NCBI GenBank assembly: GCA_949126835.1
Contig: OX421495.1
Location: 6,650,011-6,714,010 of the forward strand
DNA: 64,000 nt
Reading direction: 5' to 3'
From: Anisus vortex
Lineage: Eukaryota > Mollusca > Gastropoda > Planorbidae
This document shows, piece by piece, positions 33,385 through 44,937 of this stretch. The position numbers and the translations under genes were made by a program. The notes beneath the pieces are model-generated. The model worked only from the letters and a program-made list of their open reading frames with translations. It was not told where the DNA came from and did not search any database. How positions within the stretch are numbered: position 1 is the stretch's first letter; every line of letters begins with the position of its first letter.

Positions 33385-33461
33385 CAGAAAGATAGATAGA
33401 TAGATAGACAGATAGATAGATAGATAGATAGATAGACAGAAAGATAGATAGATAGATAGAC

Positions 33462-33496
<35 letters not shown>

Positions 33497-33557
33497 CAGA
33501 AAGATAGATAGATAGATAGATAGAAAATAGATAGATAGATTAGATAGACAGAAAGAC

Positions 33558-33599
<42 letters not shown>

Positions 33600-33600
33600 A
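33165..33600 (-). repeat. (GATA)n/(GACA)n compound microsatellite
   Basis: Long runs of GATA interrupted regularly by GACAGAAA. The GACAGAAAGATA interruption recurs many times, so a higher-order unit exists. The 192-codon minus frame (YLSIYLS repeats) is an artefact. Confidence 0.97.
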
Positions 33601-34244
33601 AAGAGAATGGATAGAGGGATGCTTAGATGCATGCACCAATGGATAGAACAATGTATATATATATTTATAGGCTATATATTTAAACTGGAATTCTTATTTT
33701 TTTTGTGTCTAACCATAATGAAAAAAAGGTCAAACTCACTTATTTATATCAAAGGGTAAGACACTCGGTGGATCATTTCTTACTCTTTTGACATAAATCA
33801 TCAAGCTAACAAAAACAGTAACAAAAAAAAGAATTAAGAACTACAAATTAATCAGACAACAAACCAAAGAAAATTATAGCTTCAACTCAAGACGAAATAT
33901 AAAGTCAATTGAATATATTATGTTGTCTCATTACATCAGCATTTAGGCCTATAATCAAAATGCAGATTTTCCAAGACAGTATTTTGTTTTAGCGTCAACA
34001 CTATAATTTAGTCTAACTGTTATTATATATCGTCATTGCTCATTGCATTTGGCTGGTGAATCGGCACACGGTTATAGATGTAGATCGTCAATTTATGCAT
34101 ATACCGGTATATTAATCTTAAAAAAATCGTTTCCCAAATGTCTTGTTGTCGACCCGGGACCGGGCCATGAAAGCAATAGTACCGGGTCGAAAAAAAAGGA
34201 AAAGAGTTCACATTCTGGGGCAGATGAATATTTAGCGTATCTTT
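33601..34244. other. No gene seen
   Basis: AT-rich. 34145-34195 (CGACCCGGGACCGGGCCATG) resembles 15880-15955, a low-copy dispersed repeat. Confidence 0.35.
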
Positions 34245-34690
34245 TTTTGTTATCTTATTTATTACAGACGCTCCTTCTATAAAGAAGATTATTGCGTCCT
34301 ACTCTCATCCCTGGTCTGTGTCTAGTCTTGCATATTTATTACTGATTTAAATGATGTTAAGTTATGGGTTTCCCTGGCTTATTCAGGCGATCCATTCAAA
34401 TTTCGGATGCCATTCGGTAAGAAAGAGTACTTATATGCATTTGTTGTCGCATAAAGGACAAGGAAAGTGTTTTTGTCTTTATGTTTATCTGAGCATTGCA
34501 ACAGGTTGTTATTGTGTTGTATTTCTAAATTAGAGTTTAATGCCTTATGTATTATTACTACTTTACTATTTGCCCTTCTGTCCTCTAGTGTTTCTAGTTT
34601 TAGTGATTTGACTAATGGTGTTAATCAATTGTATAGAGAAACTCTTCTTGCTATTGTATTTAGCATGCTTAGTACCTTCCCTTTCCACGG
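34245..34690 (-). mobile_element. CR1/Jockey-like LINE 3' fragment
   Basis: Co-linear with 57536-57960: the tail TTACAGACGCTCCTTCTATA and AAGAAGATTATTGCGTCCTA, then AATGATGTTAAGTTA, GAAAGAGTACTTATATGCAT and AGTTTAATGCCTTATGTATT. It represents the 3' UTR and the C-terminal end of the reverse transcriptase ORF on the minus strand, 5'-truncated. Confidence 0.75.
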
Positions 34691-34760
34691 TTCGATCGTA
34701 GACCGTAGACGTTGGGGTGGGAAAGGCACAAACACACTAGCCAAAGGTTATTAAACTTGT

Positions 34761-34950
34761 AACCTGGGCCAACCTTTTGATAATAGTGTGCCAAAATAGG
34801 ATTCAGTGTGCCAACGTCCTTCTGCTCTTTTCTTGTAGAAGAGACATTAATAGTCTTTTTTTTTTTTTGGGGGGGGGGGGGTCCGCGTGCTATCGAAAAT
34901 CACTCTGCGTGCCATGTCTGGCAAGCGACGCCTTAGGTTGCCGATCCTTG
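34761..34950 (-). mobile_element. MITE of hAT-A family, minus orientation, decayed
   Basis: GGCCAACCTTTTGATAATAG, then TGTAGAAGAGACATTAATAG and finally GGTTGCCGATCCTTG follow the order of the inverted copy at 31669-31863. It contains a G run (34871-34880). Confidence 0.7.
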
Positions 34951-35702
34951 ACCTAGGCTACTATGAATAGACATATGATAGTTTATTTCACCACAAGCGT
35001 TCACTTTATGTGTGTGTTTTTTCTTCAAGCTTTAAATTTGATTTAAACTAATGCCTTCAAGTAATGACGTCACTGGTATAAAAAAAATGCAAGAAAAATT
35101 AATAGGTATAATTTTGTCTTTAATTTTAATCTGAAGGCTTAGATAAAAATAACGACGCAATAGAAGATTCGAATATTTTCATGTCGTAATTATCTCTTAA
35201 TTATGACATTATCACAGCGCCTTTTATATTTCACAGAATTAGAAGATTTAGAAAAAAAAAATGAACTGTTAAGATAACTGCACAGTTGGAGATTTTCTGA
35301 AAATAAACCTTGGCGCCTCAAGACTTTATCGTCTCAAATTTTCAAGTTTTAATTTTTTTGAATATTGTGTTGTTTTTTTTTTTGTTGTTGTTGTTTTTTT
35401 GTATTGAAGTGTGAGTTACTACAGCAGTTAATCGTAGTAAGGAATTGTGAGGGCCCTATGAATAACTGGGCGTTAGAGGATGAGGGTGGGGGGGCTGGGG
35501 TGGCGGGCTCCTGCTGGCTGAATGAGTGGTTCTCGGAGTCGTTTTAACTTACCGCAAACTTGTAGGTTAAATGAGCTCAATATATGTGTGTGTGCATAGC
35601 TGTGTTTGAGGAAAGACACGTTAGGAAACTATGTTGAAGCACTTGAACCTTTTACAGAGATTTTAAACCTAGAACGCATAGTGCACATAGTTTTTCGTAT
35701 TT
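34951..35702. other. No gene seen
   Basis: AT-rich unique sequence with T/GTT runs at 35373-35400. Nothing coding. Confidence 0.35.
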
Positions 35703-35925
35703 TCTTCTTCTTCTTCGCCATTATCAGCTCCCATTAACAATTTCTTTCTATGTCTTCCTGCCTCGAGCTATCTTCTCCAACTCTGCCCATGTCCTCCTGT
35801 CTCTCCTGCTCATCCCGGTCAGCAGCACATATTGTTCTACTACTCGCTATCCCTTCATCTTTTGCCTTTGTTGAGTCCATACAAGGGCTTGTGTAGTCAG
35901 TTCTCTCAAGATGAGGCAAATCTAA
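35703..35925 (-). pseudogene. 3' end of a non-LTR retrotransposon with (GAA)n tail
   Basis: On the minus strand the frame encodes CAADRDEQERQEDMGRVGED; a shifted frame recovers a W-x-E-L-E-K-I-A-R-G-R-K pattern typical of the last residues of LINE reverse-transcriptase ORFs. It ends in a GAAGAAGAAGAA tail (plus 35703-35716). 5'-truncated and frameshifted. Confidence 0.5.
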
Positions 35926-36589
35926 TGTAGATATTGCCTTTCCAAAAATAATAATTATATTAATGATTTAATTAATTTGATAATTACATTAAGACATTTG
36001 CACTTTTTTCACTAATTATTTAGTATCCCTTATTGGAGTTATGTATGTCAGTGACTAACACTTTGGGTGATCGTCTGCTCGGTTAAGGTTTTTGTTTATT
36101 TTTAGGGATTTGTGCTGTCTTTAACCCATTCGGTTGTATTTGTCTTTTTTTTTTCAAACCATTTACTCTCCATTATTCTTCATAGGCAGCAATTCACAAA
36201 AGTAATTATCAAATCAATTGCCTTAGAGATACGTGTTTACAATAAGGCAATAATAAAAATGACAATTTTTTTTAATAAATGTTTTTTCTGATTAAATAAT
36301 ATAAATATAAGGTTATATAAAGTCAAGAGGTGAATGGAACAAACCTTAAGCTATTAGATAGTTTTGTTAATTATTTTGCATTATTTTAAGCTAAATATTC
36401 TTTTATGTGTGTGTGTGTGTGTGTGTGATAATATCATCTATTTGTGTATGAAACTATGAGCCGTTATGATTGAAAGGTTGATATAAAGATAGATTGGTCA
36501 ATGGCGTAAAAAAAATGCCACATAAAGCTTAAAATTACTGAAAACACCAATAAAAAGAAAACACTCAGGCCTTCTTAAACCACGGTTAA
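35926..36589. other. No gene seen
   Basis: AT-rich. A short GT microsatellite lies at 36406-36427. Confidence 0.35.
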
Positions 36590-36655
36590 GCGTAGGACGC
36601 ATTATAAACTTCTGTATAAAAGAGAACTGGAATATATAAGATTATCATAAGATAG
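36590..36655 (+). mobile_element. LINE/SINE2 3' tail, decayed
   Basis: GTAGGACGCATTATAAACTT, CTGTATAAAAGAGAACTGGA, ATATATAAGATTATCATAAG: a diverged version of the shared tail. Confidence 0.45.
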
Positions 36656-36698
36656 CTAACTAAGGAGCTAGAAAGAGAGATAGATGGATAGATTAGAC

Positions 36699-37767
36699 CA
36701 TAGGTTCTCAACCTTTTTCGGCTCACCGCCCCCTTTTACAATTTTTTTCCGCTCGCCGCCCCCAAACCTAATTTTAGCGCCCACTCCCCCCCCCCCCCCA
36801 CCCATCTGTACTATAGTTTCGGCAATTTTTTTTAGGCGGACTAGACTTTTTGTTTTATTTATTCTCTTTAAAAAAACTGAAAAGGAAACATATTGTAAGA
36901 ATTAATAGATAAAAAAATTACCTAAACAAGAGTCTTAAAAAAATCAATATTAATGTGAATCGTTTGCCTGGTGTGTTGCTAGTTGTTTGTCTATATGTGT
37001 TTCAATTATTGTTGCAAAAGCCTTAGGTCTTCACGCTTATGTATATAAAGAAATAGTAATAATCAGTAATATTTGTTACATTACAAAACAGAATTTGTTT
37101 GGCATCACTATTGAATAAAATGTGGAAACATTTTTTAATTAAAGGGAGATAATTAACCAGTTTCATTTAAGCTAATATTTCTAATGTTTTTTTTTTAAAT
37201 AGGTTTTATTTATAACTTTGACATGATCCAAACTATAAAAAGTATTTGAAAATTTTATAAATATTATACGACTAAATAATTTTTATGTATATTTTTAAGC
37301 ATTACAAGAACTACCCAGTTTGTATGATTACTGTGTATCTCTACCGTTTAACGATTGATTAAATCCTGGCCCAAATTATCCCAACGCATTAAAGGACATC
37401 TCGGTAAAACTGAGATCAAAATAATATTAGCAGATGGGCGACAGTCCGGTGAATCACATAGGACCAGACGGCCGCTTACCATATTTGGCAAATTCTGACC
37501 CCTACTTCATCGAAAAGCCATTGCGATTCCTATTTCTTATTAGTTTACGGTTGGGGGATATCAGATATTTAGCAGCACTTGCGTTTACTTCATATTTCAT
37601 CCAAAAACTAATGGATTTAAATAGCTGAGGTGTTACAATTATATCAGGTACGTTTGTACCGACCACTTGCCCTTCACCACCCCCCAATCGCCTCCGGTAA
37701 TGTCAGCGCCCCTCTAAAGGCCCCCTACCGCCCCCCGGGGGGCGATATCGCCCCGTTGAGAACTATG
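36699..37767. mobile_element. hAT-C element, 1069 bp, exact 8-bp duplication
   Basis: The left end CATAGGTTCTCAACC and the inverted right end CATAGTTCTCAACGGGG share the TTCTCAAC core common in hAT ends. GATTAGAC flanks both sides exactly (36691-36698 and 37768-37775). Sub-terminal CACCGCCCCC/GGGGGGCGATATCG segments are CG-rich. The AT-rich middle (about 37055-37345) matches the interior of the hAT-A copies. No transposase was recognised. Confidence 0.9.
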
Positions 37768-37844
37768 GATTAGACGATAGATTGATTGGTTTATTGATCG
37801 ATAAATACATAGATGGTAAGTAGGTGTAGGCCTATGCGGATATT

Positions 37845-37999
37845 ATCTTATAAGTTTACAGACGGTCCTTCTAGATAGAAGATTATTACGTCCACTAAGC
37901 CCAAAACTCCTGCAGGGCGGCAGGGATCGGTCGGCGGCAGGGATAGAACCCGCGACATGATGGTTGTCAGTCCGGTGAACTAACCGCAGGACCAGCCGT
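37845..37999 (-). mobile_element. SINE2, tRNA-derived, full length
   Basis: On the minus strand the head (GGCTGGTCCTGCGGTTAGTT) leads to a B-box-like GGTTCTATCCC, then CCTGCCGCCCTGCAGGAG, then the tail CGTAATAATCTTCTATCTAG, AAGGACCGTCTGTAAACTTA. The tail matches the LINE 3' end in this window. Confidence 0.8.
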
Positions 38000-39019
38000 G
38001 ATTATGGTAGGGTATATAGGTTTGTTGTTGTGATGGCCCTTCATTCAAACCCTATTGCCCTATGTTAGGTAACTTTTTTCAATGAAATGAAAACTTTGCC
38101 AATTTAGTCTTACCAGGACAATTTAAAAAACAACAACTATAGTTCACAAGCCAATTGCAGTTTTTTTCTCTCTTGTTAAATTTAAGGCACTCAGAAAAGT
38201 AAAAAAAATAAAACCTTTGCCAGTTTATTTGTTGCTAATTAGTTTAATTATGATGATCTATTAATTTAATTAGTAGCCATTCCACATGGAGAAGTGATTT
38301 TATTAAAATTAAATAAAGTAGGTCTACCCTACCATAAACAAACTTTAAATCCTATAAATCAACAATAATTATAATATGCAACACAAATGGGTTTTAGTTT
38401 TTTTCAATTTTCATGTATTTTTACAGTTACGGGAGTGCTACATATATTATAGTTACATGCATAATATAAGACGGCCATAGGACAGGCCCAGACCTACATA
38501 CACTGGACATACAGTATTGTTTTTATAAGAGTAGTAGTAGTGGTAGCGCTGATCAGTAGGCCCTAACTGAGACTAACTTATTATAAAAACCACCCGAATT
38601 ACTAATTCTAATTATTGACATGCCGGCTGACATGTCATAAATCGACAGAGCGCAAAAAGTGCAAATCCATCACAACTAACATAATTAACACTATTAACGT
38701 ATCAACTTTTGGACCTGGAACTAATGCTTTTAATGCAAATTATAGGTATAGCAGGTCTACGCCTACAACTACAACAAACAATAAATAAATCGGCCTGTAA
38801 ACTGTATAAATATATGTATTATGATTATATGATTAAAACAGTAAAATTGTTTAAATGCACTGTCACTGACTATATATATTTATTCAATATCGTTGCAATC
38901 TTTATTGTGTAGGCGTAGGCCTTATATCCATCTTGCCATTATGCAAAATATTTAGATCTTTATGATATGTAATTTTGTTTAATAAAACTGGTCCGCCTCT
39001 GTCTTCGTCATCAGTATAG
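38000..39019. other. No gene seen
   Basis: AT-rich unique sequence. Confidence 0.35.
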
Positions 39020-39400
39020 GTAGATAAATATATAAACGCAGACAGATAAGAAGATAAATAAAAAGATAGATAGATAGAGATAGATTGGTTGACAGACAGA
39101 CATACAGTTAGATAGCTAAATCGATACATAGATAGATAGATAGATTGACACACAGACCGATATATAATGTAGAAAGATGAATAAAAAGAAAAATTAAAAG
39201 ATATAGACAGATAGAAAGATAGACTGATAGACGGATAGACGGATAGACGAATAGACGGATAGACGGATAGATAGATAGGCCTACACCGATACACAGATCG
39301 ATAGACAGACAGATAACTTACACAGATAGGCCTACACAGAAAGACATACAGGCAGACAGATAGATATATAGATAAAAAGATAGATAGATAGATTAAGACA
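39020..39400 (-). repeat. Degenerate GATA/GACA microsatellite region
   Basis: Scattered AGATAGATAGAT, GACAGACAGA and GATAGACGGATAGACG runs. The 185-codon minus frame is their translation. Confidence 0.85.
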
Positions 39401-40425
39401 AATAAACACAATGGGCCGGAAAGAAAGAAAACGGAAATGATGTGAAAGAATGGGAACACTACGAGAGAGAGAAAGAGAGACAGAGACAGAGAGGGAAAGA
39501 TAAGAAAAACACAGTGTACATGAGCACATGACAGTATGCTCAGGGAGGGTGAAACCAGGTTATCTTTCTTTCTTCATTTACCTGTGCAGGTAGGAGCGGG
39601 ATGGAAGAGAAACACACACACACACGAAGTTGCCTAAAAATGATTGCCCCATCCTACCCGACCCCTTCCCAGCTACGTACCTTAGACAACTTTTCCCACG
39701 CTCGGCGCGTGCAGGGGTCAAAGTTGAAACAGCTTCACACATCCACACACACACACACACACACACTCTCATAAGTACACAATCTTTTTACAGTCTCGCG
39801 CGCTTGCACGCTCCAGGACCATCCCTATGCTTAGGATACTAAAAATCAGGAGTTTGAAAAATCAGAGAAAGGCAAAGAGAGAGACAGAGAGAGGGGGGGG
39901 GGCTTGATAGTAAGAGAAAGAGTTAGAGGGTAAGAAAGAGAGAGAGAGAAAGAGAAGTATTCGGAAAAAAATTAAGAAGCTGTTGCTTAGGAGAAAATAC
40001 TCAACACCATTATTTTCAAAAAAAGATGTAATTTTGAATTGTTTTTTTTTTAAGAAATACTTTTTTTTTAATACCTCTTTGCTTATGCATTTTCTTTCTG
40101 TTTCTCTCACTTTCTATCTCTCTCTCTCTTTCTATCTCTAAATCTCTCTGCACGAAATATTTTATCTTATTTCCTCTAGGTTTCTTTGTAAACTAATTTT
40201 TTAAATATAGGTCTTTCTCTCTCTCTCTTTCTGTCGCTCTCTCTCTCTCTCTCTCTCTGTCTTTGTCTCAATCTCTGTCTATTCCAATTCTCTTCAGTTC
40301 ATAATTGGTGAAACAAAGGTTATATTTACGTCCGAATACTATCTCCACATTTCTTCTTTCACTAAAACCTGTAGCCTGTAAACCTGTACACATCTCTCTA
40401 TCGAGTTATCTTTCTATCTATAGGC
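39401..40425. other. Simple-sequence-rich spacer
   Basis: GA-rich (39464-39496, 39870-39960), CA runs (39607-39624, 39743-39765) and CT-rich (40105-40270). No gene. Confidence 0.5.
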
Positions 40426-40908
40426 CTACCTTAATATAATCATCTCACCAGATATCTAATCCCCTTCTATCTATACCTCTATATAATCTTCTCACCAGAT
40501 ATTCAATCTCCTTCTTATCTATACCTCTATATAATCATCTCACCAGATATCTCCTTCTATTTATACCTCTATATAATCATCTCACCAGATATCTAATCTC
40601 CTTCTACCTACACCTTTATATAATCATCTCACCAGATATCTAATCTCCTTCTATCTATACCTCTATATAATCATCTCACCAGATAGGCCTATCTAATCAC
40701 CTTCTAACTATACCTCTATATAATCATCTCACCAGATATCTAATCTCCTTCTATCTATACCTCTATATAATCATCTCACCAGATATCTAATCTCCTTCTA
40801 TCTATACCTCTATATAACCATCTCACCAGATATCTAATCTCCTTCTATCTATACCTCTATATAATCATCTCACCAGATATCTAATCTCCTTCTATTTATA
40901 CCACTCTG
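40426..40908 (+). repeat. 47-bp minisatellite, about 10 copies
   Basis: The unit contains TCTAATCTCCTTCTATCTAT and ACCTCTATATAATCATCTCA then CCAGATA. Period 47 was counted at 40444 and 40491. One copy is shortened and one carries a 7-base AGGCCTA insertion near 40685. Confidence 0.93.
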
Positions 40909-41278
40909 TCATATAACTGTCTTATTAAATCTTTCAGATTTTCCCCTGCCTAAATATCTGTTTCCTTTTTTTTAGTGCCCCCTGCCACTTTATCTGTACA
41001 CATTCTTTAGAGTGCCTTCTGCCTCCGTATCTGTCGGCATTTTTTTTACATTGTCCACTGCCTCTAAATATGTATGCTTTTTTACAAAGTCTGCATATTC
41101 TTGTTTCTAAATACGTCTAAGAAGGGAATATAAGCAGCCGTAAACAGCCGTACAGCTGGTTCGTCCGTAAAAACCAATACACAGTGTACATCTGCTTTAA
41201 GACCTCAGAATCACCACGAGACGGTTTCAAATTATGAAAATATGACATGATACTTTAAAAAAAAAGATAATTACACTT
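40909..41278. other. No gene seen
   Basis: Unique sequence. Nothing supportable. Confidence 0.3.
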
Positions 41279-41757
41279 TAGCGAGCCCTTGTCAAAACTA
41301 TTGTTCTGTAAGGATGTGAGACCTGGACGATGCTATCAGCAACTGAAAACAAGTTGCAGACTTTCGAAATTAAATGCATGAGAAAAATACTCCGAATCTC
41401 CTACATAGAACACAGGACTAATGCGTATGTGTGGGACAGAATATCCTCAATTGCAGGCCCTCAAGTAAACATTATGACAACCACCAAACGGCACAAACTG
41501 AGATGGTTCGGGCATGTGTTGCGGCACAATAGCCTGTCAAAAACATTCTTCCAGGGCACGGTAGAAGGTGGACGTCGGAGAGGCCGTCAGCAGAGATGCT
41601 GGTTCGACAATGTAAAGTATTGGACAGGGCTGCAGTTGACTCAACTATTGACAACCGCTCAAGATAGGCAAAAGTGGAGAAAGTTGACAGCTGAGGTGTC
41701 CATTCGTTCCCCCCCAACGACCACAACGATCATGGGATTGATGATGATGATTTAGAG
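41279..41757 (+). pseudogene. 3' end of a non-LTR retrotransposon reverse transcriptase ORF
   Basis: The frame reads TIVL, a TAA in place of the usual Tyr codon, then GCETWTMLSATENKLQTFE. It stays open for 141 codons with KCMRKILRISYIEHRTN, KRHKLRWFGHVLRHNSLSK and EGGRRRGRQQRCWFDNVKYW. These are the conserved C-terminal motifs of LINE reverse transcriptases. It ends at GATTGATGATGATGATTTAG, a (GAT)n tail. 5'-truncated; a different subfamily from the 21.8-kb copy. The intact 141 codons suggest a fairly recent insertion. Confidence 0.88.
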
Positions 41758-42030
41758 AAATAAATTCCCCAACAAATAGTGAATCCAAAGAGTCTTTTTT
41801 TTCTTCCTTTCTCCCTATACATTTAGCAAAAATATCAATACGTCAAAAACCCATCCATTAACCCTTCCCGCACCGACCTACTTATATCTATGCTGCCTTC
41901 AGTTCCGCTATATACGCGCCCGGGACTGTAAGGGTTAAATTGGCAACAGTCGATAGATACAATTAGTGTATAGATTCTATGGCATTAACTAAATATATCA
42001 AATGAATCAAACTAAATAAATCAAACATGT
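41758..42030. other. No gene seen
   Basis: Unique AT-rich spacer. Confidence 0.3.
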
Positions 42031-42178
42031 CTTATAAGTGTTACAGACGTTCCTTCTATAATATTCTAGATAGAAGATTATTACGTCCACTAGGCCCAAA
42101 ATTCATGCAGGGCGGCAGGGAAAGAACACGCGACGTGTCGGTTGACAGTCCGGTGAACTAACCACTGGACCAGCCGGC
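42031..42178 (-). mobile_element. SINE2, full length
   Basis: Reverse order of GGCTGGTCCAGTGGTTAGTT, CACCGGACTGTCAACCGACA, a B-box region (GTGTTCTTTCCC), CTGCCGCCCTGCATGAAT and the ACGTAATAATCTTCTATCTA tail. A short ATAATATTCT insertion sits in the tail. Confidence 0.8.
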
Positions 42179-42274
42179 CTCAATAGGTTCATCTAAGTTT
42201 CAAGGACAGTCAGCAGCGGTGACCTCAGAAAACAGAAAGACAACTCAAGTTGGCCTACAGCACAACCACCAGCA

Positions 42275-42325
42275 ATACTCTTCTTTATAGAAGTAGCGTC
42301 TGTAACATATAAGATAACTTACATC
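42275..42325 (+). mobile_element. LINE/SINE2 3' tail
   Basis: CAATACTCTTCTTTATAGAA, GTAGCGTCTGTAACATATAA, GATAAC: tail only. Confidence 0.6.
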
Positions 42326-42667
42326 CAAACTAACCAACACAAAAAGCGCGCAGTAATATTGTCGTACAATGTATGTAACAAGAACTTCTTTTTTTTTTTT
42401 TTTTTTTGTGCATCTATAATCTATATAGACTCTTACAGCTGCTCATCGCCTGCAAGTAGTACCTGGCAACCTTGACGTCACCCAACTCAAGGTCACTTTG
42501 GAAGCTCTTAACAGGTCACATCCGATTTACGCGTACACATATTGTTTTTTTCCTCTCTTCTTTTCATCCCTGCCACTATCTTCTCTCTATCTTTTTACAC
42601 CAGCTTTCTAGGTCCGTCCTACTCTCTCTCTCTGTCTCTCACTCTCTCTCTCTCTCACTCTCTCTCA

Positions 42668-42698
<31 letters not shown>

Positions 42699-42796
42699 TC
42701 TCTCTTACAATCAACCACATTTCTATACGTAAGAACACATTCTTTCCAGGTTTCCAGATTTAAAAAAACTAGGGCGAAAATCTCACGATATCTTTC

Positions 42797-42798
<2 letters not shown>

Positions 42799-42859
<61 letters not shown>
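42799..42859 (+). repeat. (CT)n microsatellite
   Basis: About 29 uninterrupted CT dinucleotides. Confidence 0.97.
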
Positions 42860-42862
<3 letters not shown>

Positions 42863-44038
42863 TTCTGTAGGCTTATATATATATATATAGGTGGGTAGGT
42901 GGAAAGGTAGGTAGACAGTCATGTAGATAGCTAGGTAGGTAGGTAATTAATTAGATAGATAGGTAGGCCTGAGTGACACACGGGGCAATACAGCTTATCG
43001 TTTGGACTTTATTGAAAGGAGAGGACGGGGGCGGGCGGATGTGGGTGGGGGGCTGGGAAGTCAAGACGTTGCCAGGCAAAAATGGTCTAGGTCCTGGCGC
43101 GTACCCCACTGTATTCCAGCCCCGGCCCTACCACCCCTCATCCTTTCTGCCCCCCCCCCCCCACATAAATCGATCACCGCCAAAAGCGTTCAGAGTAGAC
43201 AGACGGTAAATGGGCCTTGGGGAGGGGGTACGGAGGGCGTGGGGGGGTGGTTAAGGGTTGTGGGAATGGGGGAGGGTGTAGGAAATAATCATATCCACTA
43301 GTGTGACATGTGAAACGTTTTGACGGAGGGACGGGTCACGTGACCATCGGTCCATTCAAGCGAGTGCCACGGTTCAATTCCAGTCTATGTCATCGACAAC
43401 AACAACAAAAATAATTAAAAGGGAGGGATGGGGGTGAGGTAGGAGGTGGAGGAAGAAAATTGGCGTTGATTTTGTTCAAGGGCGCTCGGTAAAGAGGGTT
43501 GGGGTGAGGCCTGGGGTGGGAGCGGGAGTCGAGGCGAACGTTACGTTACATATTCAAGACTTCTGGATCGTATTGTGAACATAAAGTTATCGAAAACTGT
43601 TACAAGAGACGGACGCACGGAGAGATTGGAAAACAGAAAGCGTCTTCCGCTGACGATGATGAGCTTTAAAACAAAACAAAGTAAAAAAACAGAAAATGTA
43701 TATAATTATCTTTTTAGAACACGCGCCCGAAATACGAAATACGCCAAGGCGAGCACTCAAGCTTACGGTCCTTCTAAAATTGTTCTTACCTACTGCTGGT
43801 CACGTGATGTTATAAAATGTCTACTGCTGTAAGTATGAGATTGAACATTAGTACTAACGAACTCACGTGAGCTAAATTTACCCCCGCCCCTCCTCTTTTT
43901 TCTTCTCTATCTCTCTCTCTTTTTGCCTTTATCACTCTCTCGTATCTCTCTCTCTCTCTCCTTCCCTCTCTATTGCTTCGCTCCAACATCTCCACCTCAT
44001 ATAAGAAATTTAAAAAAAAATTACAGGTAACAGAGTTC

Positions 44039-44041
<3 letters not shown>

Positions 44042-44098
<57 letters not shown>
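44042..44098 (+). repeat. (GA)n microsatellite
   Basis: About 28 uninterrupted GA dinucleotides. Confidence 0.97.
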
Positions 44099-44102
<4 letters not shown>

Positions 44103-44899
44103 GTATAGAAAAAAAAAGAACGCCACGTGCCCATCCCTGGTCTTTCACTGCGACTAAAAAGCTAAGACCCTCCTGTGAAGCCACATTTTCATGCCAGACC
44201 CTGGCGTAGAGTTTGAGCGGGTCGGTTCTCCCAGCGATCACCACTGCAACATACCCCCCTCCCCCTCCAGAAAAAAAAAACTTTTTTCCTCCCGGTATGC
44301 TAAAAGCAGTCTCGAAGTTTTCTTCCTCTTTCTCATATTTTTTTTTGTTAACGAGGCAAAAGAAAAAATATACCCAACTAGTCAACCCGTTCACCGGTTA
44401 GACTATATGCTGGAAAAGTTTTAAAAGTATTTCTTCTTGTTTTGTTTTTCAGGCCTGGATAAAAAAAATAATATACGAAACGGGTGGATGAAGGAGTTAG
44501 CGGAAAACTTTGAGCCGTAAACCTTTATTGGAAAACATTTTTCTGTTCAGTAGTCTCTCTCGCGTCTTTAGGAATTGTAGCGCCAGTGTTTTCCCGTGAA
44601 TTGGATTCACTCAGTGAATCGACGAGTTTTTTTTATCCTTTTCATTCTTGATTTCTTTTTTTTTTTTTTTCAAATTCGTTAGTTTGTTTACTCTAACTTA
44701 AAAAAAAAAAGTATTATTTATTGTGCGATTTTGAATTGTCGCGAGTGGATAGTGGATAAGTAACATTTCGCTTTGAATGGATTTCTCAGTGGACTAAAGA
44801 AAGAGATTAAATATTACCTTCTGGATATGTACTTGTGAGAACTGTGTGAATTACCTATTTAATGGATTAGGTGTTGCGTGTATTGCGTCTCAGTTTTCA

Positions 44900-44902
44900 C
44901 AA

Positions 44903-44937
<35 letters not shown>

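Larger units (their letters stand above)
42326..44899. other. CT/GA microsatellite-rich, G-rich region; no supported gene
   Basis: CT runs at 42624-42690 and 42799-42859, G-rich 43010-43075 and 43215-43275, CT-rich 43905-43970, a GA run at 44042-44098 and a C-rich patch near 43150. A SINE-head-like motif (CACGGTTCAATTCC) lies near 43369. Open frames at 43575-43829 and 43810-44394 are discussed under rejected observations. Confidence 0.45.

Noticed and set aside
33073..33651. 192-codon minus-strand frame of YLSI repeats
   Set aside because: GATA/GACA microsatellite translation.
43575..43829. 85-codon plus-strand frame ending at CTGCT|GTAAGTAT
   Set aside because: It has a good donor sequence, but starts at GTG, has no acceptor or ATG context and no recognisable protein content. 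Kept only as a weak possibility.
44120..44270. Minus-strand frame with GRTDPLKLYARVWHENVASQ
   Set aside because: Composition is protein-like, but no convincing donor or acceptor was found and flanks are microsatellites. Could be chance in a less AT-rich patch.
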